64,000 nucleotides of DNA from Ephydatia muelleri. Taxonomy: Eukaryota > Porifera > Demospongiae > Spongillida > Spongillidae. Shown here one piece after another: positions 32,090 through 40,199 of this stretch. The notes beneath the pieces were generated by a model, which saw nothing but the letters and a program-made list of their open reading frames with translations, made no database searches and had not been told where the DNA came from. The stretch's first letter is position 1. Each line of letters starts with the position of its first letter. The stretch lies in the NCBI GenBank assembly GCA_013339895.1, contig JABACO010000001.1:18273370-18337369 (forward strand), in the 5' to 3' direction. Both the position numbers and the translations under genes were made by a program.

Positions 32090-34771
32090 TACAATATTTC
32101 TCCTGTTCACCAAATTTCTTAACTGGTAAACAGTGCCTTTGTCAGAGGAGCTTGAAGACTTGTATAGTCTTGACCAAATAACCTAAACAATGTAAAATGG
32201 GTGGAGTGATTACACACACAATATATAATCCATTCATAATGTGGCTATAATGATAGGAATGTACTTCTGACCTTTAAAAATATCACTTTGGCATGCCAGT
32301 CCTCAACAACAGGCACAAGACCTTCCATTCGTTCTCTTGGGGAGTTTGAGTTAAGCAAGCCTTCTTGTACTGATCTGATTCTGGCCACTGTTAACTGATC
32401 ACCTCCAATTAAAATATGATGCATTTTGTTTGATGCGATGGTTAGTTCTTCACCTGACGCCAGTTGAAACTGCTCAGCACATGTTTCAAAAGGTACATAC
32501 TTATGAAGGTGCTCCATTATTTCTGTCATTTCATCCAGCTTGTTCTCATTGCGTAGTATTATTCCAAGTGGAATCTGAAAGTGTAAATGCATAGCTAACT
32601 GGCTAGATGCAAACATATAGGTCACACGGTAAATATGTATATACATAATATATACACGTTATTTTGTAACATTTTTAAGTGATGTCTAGATACTTACAAC
32701 TCTGGACTTCTGCGACATTTGCTTCGAATATTTGTGCAGGATGTGATCCACGGTGCCTGATGCATAAGACTGTAAGTGTTTGATGTGTTTAACTAGTACT
32801 CGCGAGACTAAGATGCCTAGATTTGCCTTCAGATTATTAACATCTTCCACAGATGGTAACAGTGCATTAAAATCAATGCTATTGGAGACGATCATCGATA
32901 TCTGGTTAGAACTCTGTGACACATCAACTCTGTCTGATACAGCGTAGACATGAAAATAATGAAGTGAACTAGTTTGTTTGTCACATCGCATGTATCTAGG
33001 TTTTGTGTTTTTGTCGATATTGTCACCAACCAGCTTGAAGTAGAGTGATGTTTGATGGTTTGGTTTGTCCTGATATTGTTGTGAGCTCACAGGTGAGGAT
33101 GGATTACGTGGCTCCAACTCTGGCTGCGAGTTATCTTGACAAGGGGTAGGTTCCACTTCTGATTGTGATAGTGACAATGACAGATTATCTTCTCCAAAAG
33201 CAGTCACATCATCATTATTAATGTATGAAATGAGTTCTTTGTTTATAGAATCATTGCCATAATAACACTCTTGCATACTATCTTCATTTACACCAGCACC
33301 CACTTCATCATCAACACCCTGACCATCATCAACACCCTAACCATCATCAACACTCTGACCATCATCAACACTGTGGCAACATTCATCAATACTCTGATAA
33401 TCATCTTCATCATCTCCCTCATCACCCTCACCATCATCTTCACAATCAATTCTTTCATCCTCCTCACCAGAATCATCATCACAGCCATCTAAAGAGAGAT
33501 TCAAGTATGTTATTTTTAATGCATATGCATTCAGTACCTGACGGTTTGTGTATTGAATTTGCTGACACTGCATTGGAATGTTTCAAAGAAACCACCTATT
33601 CATCAATTTCATGGAATAATTGTTTCTGTGATGTGATTTGTTCAAACGTGTGCACAAACGTACACTACTCAGTCAAGACTAACCTGTTCAGCTTCCAGCA
33701 ATGACTTAAGCTGATACACATGCTGCAGAATTTCTTCATCATGATTGGTTCCAAGATGAGTAAGAATTTTATGTACCCGACTATGGGACAAACATACTCC
33801 TAGCTTTTGAAGTGTTTCAAAGATCTATATGTAAGATAAGATGATTAAAATACACATGCTGCAAACGTAACTTACTGATTTGCTTGCGTGTCCAGCATAC
33901 AGGGCAATAGATATGAAGTACTGAAAAATGGATGCTACATTTTTGTTTGACTTAGTGAGTATTGAAATGCACATGATTACAATAGGCATCCCCTCATTAG
34001 TAGTGGATCTTGGGATACAAGACTTAAATAAGGCAAGCATGAGTGGTGTTTGCCTCTGAAGTTCTTTATGAATCCCTGAGATTGTGAGTGAACACAAATT
34101 CTGTTTCCTTGTATCCAAAAGAATCGAAGTGGGTTTAAGCGACCTTATCTCTGCTCTTATTGCTCTGGCTATGTTATGTATAAAATGCATTTGCATTTGG
34201 TTGTGCTTGAAAGCATACTTAGCTAAAGCATCATAATGTTGACGACCTAGCACTATACCAATGGCCTTTCTTGAAGGCGTCAGGGGATATACCTTTTTTC
34301 CAGAGGGATAATCAACTTCGATCTGTATGGAGTTAACGTACATATGAAGACAACCACTTGCACAATGACCTATACCTTCACTGGAGTAGCAGCTTTGCTT
34401 GTGCATGCTTCCAAACGGGGGCGTTTTGGATTAGATGCACCTGCGCTTGCTAACGCTGGAACACGGAGGTGCGGATCGCGAGAAGTATCTGAATCTAAGT
34501 CCGCCATAGAACGCAAAATTGATGCCGCTAGCTCCCTCAGTTGATTCTGAGTTTCCCGTAGATCTTCCTTAAGCTTGTGCAACTTTTCCCCCATTCGCAT
34601 GCATCGCGTACATACGTATCCATCCGTCTGCGAATTAAAAAACTCGAGATAGCCGCGACCTTCATGCCAAAGTGCACTATCAATTGCTATCTTAGTAGAG
34701 GTGGGTACTGAACAAACAAAGTGCCGACGACGTTCCTCCTTTAAGTCTTTGCCACACAGCTTGCAATCCAT
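32090..34771 (-). pseudogene. DUF6589-family gene, truncated at 3' end
   Basis: Minus-strand exons: 34376-34771 (ATG 34771), 33876-34322, 33684-33824, about 32698-33485, 32272-32574, then 32182 down to about 32090. The N-terminus has CxxC pairs (MDCKLCGKDL, CTRCMRM) and a short coiled coil. The diagnostic block is FKLVGDNIDKNTKPRYMR, then LHYFHVYAVSDRVD, SRVLVKHI, PLGIILRNENK, GGDQLTVARIR and VEDWHAKV, followed by DKGTVYQLRNLVNRRN. I recognise this as the DUF6589 family, whose function is unknown. Exon 4 begins with an acidic Asp-rich 18-bp minisatellite that contains an in-frame TAG near 33340. Coding similarity stops abruptly after NRRNIV, where RecQ-like DNA begins. An internal deletion joining two convergent genes is the simplest reading. 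Confidence 0.8.
33300..33375. repeat. 18-bp minisatellite in the DUF6589 gene
   Basis: Repeats of about 18 bp of the form CATCATCAACACCCTGAC encode an acidic stretch on the minus strand. One unit has CAG changed to TAG in the coding sense. Confidence 0.75.
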
Positions 34772-34936
34772 GGCTTCCCAATGAGCTTCGTCAAATTGAT
34801 AATTAATTGCATTCTTGCTTAATGCTAATTACATTCATAAATACGTCACTGCATTCCTCCCGACGTTGGGTAGCAATGTTATGTAATCGCAGGACAGAAA
34901 TGTGTACAGGAGTTCACCAGACTGTATATTGCGAAT

Positions 34937-35016
34937 GCAGGTAAGACTCGATATCATCTTGTTCCGTGTTACTAACTTGGCTTCGCCTTCCGTCGGTCTC
35001 ATTCTCGGTTCCTTGG
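34937..35016 (-). repeat. Inverted copy of gypsy gag at the insert border
   Basis: This 80-bp stretch is the reverse complement of 35313-35393, with no mismatch I can see from CCAAGGAACCGAG through ATCGAGTCTTACCTG. About 300 bp separates the two arms. It lies at the right edge of the layer-2 insert, just before the CAGGGCGTACGTA direct repeat. Confidence 0.9.
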
Positions 35017-35061
35017 ACGAGACCAGGGCGTACGTACAAGTCAGCTACGGAAAACCCTACA

Positions 35062-35697
35062 ATGACGGAGGAAAGCGTGGCAGCCTTAATGCGGATACTG
35101 CTCGAGGACAGGTAGGCACGCGAAGAGCAGTACGAGGCGCAACAGGCCCAGATGCGCGAACAAATGCAGAGGCAACGAGAAAGGGACGAATTGGAGCAGG
35201 CCCAGAGGCGCGAACAGATGGAAAGGCAACGAGAAAGGGACGAATTGGAGAAGAACCAGATGCGTGAACAAATGGAGATGCTCCGTAGAGTGGTGGAGGA
35301 GTCGCGTCGACCAAGGAACCGAGAATGAGACCGACGGAAGGCGAAGCCAAGTTAGTAACACGGAACAAGATGATATCGAGTCTTACCTGACAACGTTCGA
35401 GCAAATCATGCGCGCGTATGAAGTCAAGGACGAACGGTGGGCTGTGAAGATCGCTCCGCAATTGACAGGCAAGGCGCAGCAGGCATACGCGGCTATGAAG
35501 GCCGAGGATGCTGGCAACTATCAATTGGTTAAGGAGGCTATCTTGAGACGCTACGACATCTCGGAACAAACCTACAGACAGCGGTTCAGAGATGCCGTGA
35601 TGAAGAAGGATGAGACTGTCAGCGAACTAAATGTACGTTTGATCTGTTTCTTAAGTGGACAAAAGGGTGTAAAACTGTTGAACAGCTGAGGGATCTT
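35062..35697 (+). pseudogene. gag of the Gmr1-type element, disrupted
   Basis: ATG 35062 follows the leader. After 17 codons there is an in-frame TAG (35113). Downstream is a repetitive coiled coil rich in REQM and RQRERDELE units (35116-35300). Then, in a second frame (to about 35640), comes a SCAN-like helical region (SYLTTFEQIMRAYEV, IAPQLTGKAQQAYAAM, ILRRYDISEQTYRQRF). The last part of that domain (FLKWTKGC, then EQLRDLMILEQLV) is in the frame of the downstream pol ORF. So one stop and two frame changes are present. Gag packages the element RNA into cytoplasmic particles. A SCAN-like capsid region is known for Gmr1-group elements. Confidence 0.75.
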
Positions 35698-38600
35698 ATG
35701 ATTTTGGAGCAGCTGGTGAACACACTGCAAACTGAGGTTAGAGTGTGGGTGACGGAAAGAAACCCCAAGACTTCAGCAGAGGCAGCTAAACTGGCAGATG
35801 ACTATCAGTCTGCACGGAAGCAGAATGGGAGTCGGCTAGTTCAGGAGAGAAAGTTCGACCAGAAGGCTACTGTGGATGACAAGAAGAAGACAGCATCTGA
35901 AACTGTACCAAGGCAGGGGAGTGAGCCGAAAGGGGACAGTGCTACTCAAATGGCTGTTGGGAAAAGGTCATCATCCAAAAGGGAGATCCGTTGTTTCAAC
36001 TGTAAGGAGACAGGCCACATGGCACGGGATTGTCCAAGCAATGCCTTGTTTGGTGAGGAACAGGGAATGCTAGGAATCAAGCACAGTGGTGTTGTTGAAG
36101 GTAAAGCAGTAGAGGATATAATGTTGGATACAGGTTGTTCTCGAACAATGGTGCGGGGAGATTTGGTGCCAGGAGAAAGGCTACTGGAGGGCAGATGTGC
36201 AGTGGTGCGTTGTGCACATGGGGATACAGTGGTGTATCCTATGGCACAGATTTGCCTGGAGGTAGATGGGCACAAGATCAATACTGCCGCGGCTGTATCT
36301 AACACTTTACCTATGGCAGTTCTCTTAGGTACAGATGTACCTGAGCTCTTGACACTCCTTAATTGCAGGACTCTGAGGGGCAAGGTGGAGACCTCGGATG
36401 CGTTTGCGACGACGCAAGCAGCAAGCAGTAGGAGAGTTGAGGAGGAGAGAGAACAGGCCAGGAGGGAAAAATCATCGGGGGTTCAGCCGAAGCCAGTGCT
36501 TGCTGAACAACCAAAGGAATCGTGGGACCTAGGTGCTGAGCTGGATGAGGCTATTTTCCAAGGAGGAAGACAGCGGCCCACTCAGACCAGGAGTCAGAAG
36601 AGGCAGAAAAGGCAGGAACACAGTCTGAGGGTGTGTCCTCAGCTACCTGCAGATACCGGGTTGAAATTGTCAGCCAGCGAGTTACAGAAACTCCAGGAGA
36701 CTGATCCAACTCTATCAGCGCTCCGAAAGGTTAGTGGTCGAGAGGTTGATAGTGGTGGTGGTGGATCAGATGTTAGTGTGGTGGTAAAGAATGGCTTGAT
36801 GCGGACAGGGGAGTTGCCAGGGAGGGAGCAGTTGGTTTTACCAAATCAGTGTCGTAGGATCGTCATTGAGCTGGCTCACAGCATTCCCCTAGCTGGACAC
36901 ATGGGAAGGAACAAAACTATTGGACGAATACTGCAGAGGTTCTACTGGCCCACAGTGTATAAAGATGTGGCAGAGTTCTGCAAGCGGTGTGAGACTTGTC
37001 AAAAGTCGTCTAAGTGGAAACCGAAAAGGGCTCCTTTGGTTCCTCTTCCGATCCTGGATGAACCGTTCAGAAGAATCGCCATGGATATCGTAGGTCCACT
37101 TCCAAGGAGTCGTTCTGGGAACCGATATGTACTTGTCATATGTGACTATGCTACTAGATTTCCAGAAGCCGTCCCTATGAGATCAATTGATGCAGAAAAT
37201 GTGGCTGAGGAGCTGTTGAAGCTGTTTGCACGTGTTGGGATTCCTGTAGAGATCCTAACGGACCAGGGGTCGAACTTCACCTCGCAGCTTCTGTCAGAGC
37301 TGTACAGCATGCTGCACATTCATGGGATTCGTACAACACCCTACCATCCCCAAACAGATGGGTTGGTAGAACGTTTTAATCAGACGTTAAAAGCAATGCT
37401 TCGCAAGACTGCAGTTCAGGAGGGAAAGGACTGGGATCTCCTCATTCCATATGTTCTATTTGCGTATCGGGAAGTACCACAGAGCTCAACGGGTTTCTCA
37501 CCATTTGAACTCCTGTATGGAAGAGAGGTTAGAGGACCTCTGGATGTGGTGAAAGAGACATGGGAAGCATCAGAGAGGAGCAACCAGAGTGTCGTGTCCT
37601 ATGTGGTGAACATCAGGGAAAAGTTGGAAAAGATGATGGCATTGGTACGGGAGAACGTGGAAAAAGCTCAAAAGGTACAGAAGGCCTGGTACGACCTCAA
37701 CACTCGACAGAGGGTCTTCAAGGAGGGAGACAGTGTCCTGGTTCTACTACCAACTTCGAACAACCCATTACTGGCACAATGGCAAGGGCCATATAAAGTG
37801 GTAAAAGCAGTGGGTAAGGTGAATTACTGTGTGGATATGCATGATCGTCGTAAGCGTCACAGGGTGTTCCACGTAAACATGTTGCGAGAGTTCTACCCAG
37901 ATAACCATCAGCAAGTGGTAGGATGGGCGGAAGATATGGAGACAGACCTGCAGGAGGAAATACCAGTGTGGAAGGATGGTGAAGCTGTCACCTTGGATAG
38001 TTGTCACATGGGAGAACAGCTGACCCCTGAGCAGAAAACAGAGCTATGCACTCTACTGAAGGAGGTATCAGGTGTCATGAGTAATATACCAGGAGTGACC
38101 AGGATGGCTGAGCATCGTATTGAAACCGGAAATGCTCGCCCTGTCAAGTTACCACCCTACAGGATCCCTCAGGCGTACAGGGAAACAATACAGTTGGAGG
38201 TGAAAGAGATGCTGGAAGCAGGAATAATTGAACCCTCTACCAGTGACTGGTGTGCTCCAATTGTTCCAGTGAAGAAGAAGGATGGCACTTTGCGGTTATG
38301 TGTGGACTACAGGAGGCTGAATGCAGTTTCAGAGTCAGATGCTTACCCAATGCCTCGGGTGGATGATCTCATCGACAGGCTGGGAGGAGTAAGCTACATC
38401 ACAACGATGGATCTGACACGTGGTTATTGGCAAGTTCCTGTGAGTCCAGATGACAAGCATAAGACTGCCTTTGCAGCACCCAGTGGGTTGTTCCAGTTCA
38501 CCCGAATGCCATTTGGATTGAAGGGAGCACCAGCCACGTTTCAGAGGTTGGTTGACCGAGTGCTGCAAGGTTTGGAGGAATTCAGTGGTGCTTACATAGA

Positions 38601-39486
38601 TGACATCATCGTGTTCAGCAAATTGTGGACAGATCATGTCAGACACTTACAGGCAGTCCTTGGAAGACTCCAGCTCGCAGGACTGACCGTGAAGATTTCC
38701 AAGTGTCACTTCGGAGTAACTGCGTGTTCATACCTAGGCTTTGTGGTGGGTGGCGGTTTGGTGAAACCAGAGCCATCTAAGGTGCAGGCGGTGTTGAACT
38801 TCCCTACTCCAACTGACAAGACTGGTGTGAGAGCATTTTTGGGACTTACCGGCTATTACAGAAGATTCATCCCAGACTTTGCATCTCTGGCTGCACCATT
38901 GACAGACTTAACACGAAAGTGTGCACCTATGAGGGTTAGCTGGAGCAATGAATGTGAGCAAGCATTCAAGAGCCTCAAGGGTTGCTTGTGCTCTGATCCA
39001 GTACTCCGGAGTCCAAATTTTGAGAAGCAGTTTATCTTGCAGACCGATGCTTCCAATCGAGGGATAGGAGCTGTGCTGAACCAGTGTGACGAGGAGGGTC
39101 AGGAGCATCCAGTGGCCTATTACAGTAGAAAGCTTCTTCCACGAGAGGAGAGGTACTCCACCGTAGAGAAAGAGTGCTTGGCTATCAAGGAGGCAATTCA
39201 TCATTTCAGAACGTATCTGTTAGGCAGGCAATTCAAGGTGGAGACGGATCATCAAGCTCTTGTATGGATGGACCGTCTGAAGGACACTAATGCCCGGCTA
39301 ACTCGATGGAGCCTGCTGTTACAGTCATATGATTTCCTGGTGGAGCATCGTAAAGGCTTAAAGAATGGGAACGCGGATGGACTCTCAAGGGGACCCTGGC
39401 ATCAAGAAGCAGCAAATGACTTTGCTGCTGAAGGGGGGAGGAATGTGAGGGTCCGGAACCCGACCCTCTGGACAGAGGTGACGTGA
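35698..39486 (+). CDS. Pol polyprotein with order zinc knuckle-PR-INT-RT-RNaseH
   Basis: Open for 1262 residues; the true start lies upstream in the gag frame. Residues about 98-111 are a CCHC knuckle (CFNCKETGHMARDC). Residues about 141-151 are the protease site (MLDTGCSRTMV). Integrase runs from about 390: HHCC finger (AHSIPLAGHMG, CKRCETC), then MDIVGPLP near 461, LTDQGSNF near 520 and LVERFNQT near 556. Reverse transcriptase follows from about 830 (VDYRRLNAV, MPFGLKGAPATFQ, YIDDIIVF near 965). RNaseH is last (TDASNRGIGAVL near 1113, TDHQALVWM near 1183, NGNADGLSRG). No chromodomain is seen. The last residues extend into the 3' LTR. All catalytic motifs look intact, unlike gag. Integrase before reverse transcriptase marks the Gmr1 group. 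Confidence 0.93.
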   Translation: MILEQLVNTLQTEVRVWVTERNPKTSAEAAKLADDYQSARKQNGSRLVQERKFDQKATVDDKKKTASETVPRQGSEPKGDSATQMAVGKRSSSKREIRCFNCKETGHMARDCPSNALFGEEQGMLGIKHSGVVEGKAVEDIMLDTGCSRTMVRGDLVPGERLLEGRCAVVRCAHGDTVVYPMAQICLEVDGHKINTAAAVSNTLPMAVLLGTDVPELLTLLNCRTLRGKVETSDAFATTQAASSRRVEEEREQARREKSSGVQPKPVLAEQPKESWDLGAELDEAIFQGGRQRPTQTRSQKRQKRQEHSLRVCPQLPADTGLKLSASELQKLQETDPTLSALRKVSGREVDSGGGGSDVSVVVKNGLMRTGELPGREQLVLPNQCRRIVIELAHSIPLAGHMGRNKTIGRILQRFYWPTVYKDVAEFCKRCETCQKSSKWKPKRAPLVPLPILDEPFRRIAMDIVGPLPRSRSGNRYVLVICDYATRFPEAVPMRSIDAENVAEELLKLFARVGIPVEILTDQGSNFTSQLLSELYSMLHIHGIRTTPYHPQTDGLVERFNQTLKAMLRKTAVQEGKDWDLLIPYVLFAYREVPQSSTGFSPFELLYGREVRGPLDVVKETWEASERSNQSVVSYVVNIREKLEKMMALVRENVEKAQKVQKAWYDLNTRQRVFKEGDSVLVLLPTSNNPLLAQWQGPYKVVKAVGKVNYCVDMHDRRKRHRVFHVNMLREFYPDNHQQVVGWAEDMETDLQEEIPVWKDGEAVTLDSCHMGEQLTPEQKTELCTLLKEVSGVMSNIPGVTRMAEHRIETGNARPVKLPPYRIPQAYRETIQLEVKEMLEAGIIEPSTSDWCAPIVPVKKKDGTLRLCVDYRRLNAVSESDAYPMPRVDDLIDRLGGVSYITTMDLTRGYWQVPVSPDDKHKTAFAAPSGLFQFTRMPFGLKGAPATFQRLVDRVLQGLEEFSGAYIDDIIVFSKLWTDHVRHLQAVLGRLQLAGLTVKISKCHFGVTACSYLGFVVGGGLVKPEPSKVQAVLNFPTPTDKTGVRAFLGLTGYYRRFIPDFASLAAPLTDLTRKCAPMRVSWSNECEQAFKSLKGCLCSDPVLRSPNFEKQFILQTDASNRGIGAVLNQCDEEGQEHPVAYYSRKLLPREERYSTVEKECLAIKEAIHHFRTYLLGRQFKVETDHQALVWMDRLKDTNARLTRWSLLLQSYDFLVEHRKGLKNGNADGLSRGPWHQEAANDFAAEGGRNVRVRNPTLWTEVT
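39431..39443 (+). promoter_or_regulatory. Polypurine tract of the Gmr1-type element
   Basis: AAGGGGGGAGGAA directly precedes the 3' LTR and would prime plus-strand DNA synthesis. Confidence 0.8.
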
Positions 39487-39751
39487 TCTCTGAACTGGGG
39501 CCGCCGCGGGAGCCGTACGGACACATTGTGGTGCAATATATAGATAGAGGGCGGGCGGGGAATGTTCTGGAATGTTCTGGAATGTTCTACTGTTGCTATA
39601 TATATTGTGAGGGGGTACGGTCAGAGAGAGACTCTTTTTGTGATTAAAAGTTGTTGTTAGGAAGCTGACGTAGCTAGACGCTGGTGGTGATCGCGGCACT
39701 AAGGACTATAAGGAGACGCAAGCGCGTAGTAATCCCTGGTGGTCCGTGACA
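39444..39751 (+). repeat. 3' LTR of the Gmr1-type element
   Basis: 308 bp. Against the 5' LTR it has one substitution, a 4-bp gain in a TATAGATA repeat and a 2-bp loss in an AG repeat. It is followed by the target duplication GTGC. Confidence 0.95.
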
Positions 39752-39787
39752 GTGCTCTCAGCTGGTCATAACTCATTTATGGCCTAG

Positions 39788-40132
<345 letters not shown>

Positions 40133-40199
40133 TCATGCCTTTCCTGGCACACTGTTGTGAGATTGAAACGCTGAACGAAACTTAATGTAACTAGTTATG

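Larger units (their letters stand above)
18048..35023. mobile_element. Nested insert carrying RecQ-like and DUF6589 genes (layer 2)
   Basis: The gypsy leader is interrupted here. The 13-mer CAGGGCGTACGTA occurs at 18035-18047 just before the insert and at 35024-35036 just after it, and the gypsy leader continues from 35037. The insert starts GTCTCGTTCCCAGACCCTC and ends CGAGAC, which gives very short inverted ends. A hairpin is formed by CCAGACCCTC (18057-18066) and GAGGGTCTGG (18108-18117). After removing the further nested element 18240-31694, the cargo is a RecQ-like fragment on plus and a DUF6589 gene on minus, converging near 32050. The last about 80 bp of the insert (34937-35016) are an inverted copy of gypsy gag, so the exact right end is uncertain. 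A 13-bp target duplication would be unusual. Confidence 0.6.
17602..39751 (+). mobile_element. Ty3/gypsy LTR retrotransposon, Gmr1-type order, with nested insert
   Basis: The element is bounded by near-identical LTRs, 17602-17907 and 39444-39751. Both begin TG and end CA, and they are flanked by a 4-bp duplication GTGC (17598-17601, 39752-39755). The primer-binding site follows the left LTR after TTT, and a polypurine tract precedes the right LTR. Removing the nested insert (about 18048-35023) leaves about 5.2 kb, a normal length. Coding order is gag, then protease, integrase, reverse transcriptase and RNaseH, so integrase lies before reverse transcriptase. That arrangement defines the Gmr1 group within Ty3/gypsy. 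The LTRs differ by one substitution and two short-repeat indels, which implies a recent insertion. Gag is disrupted. Confidence 0.93.
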
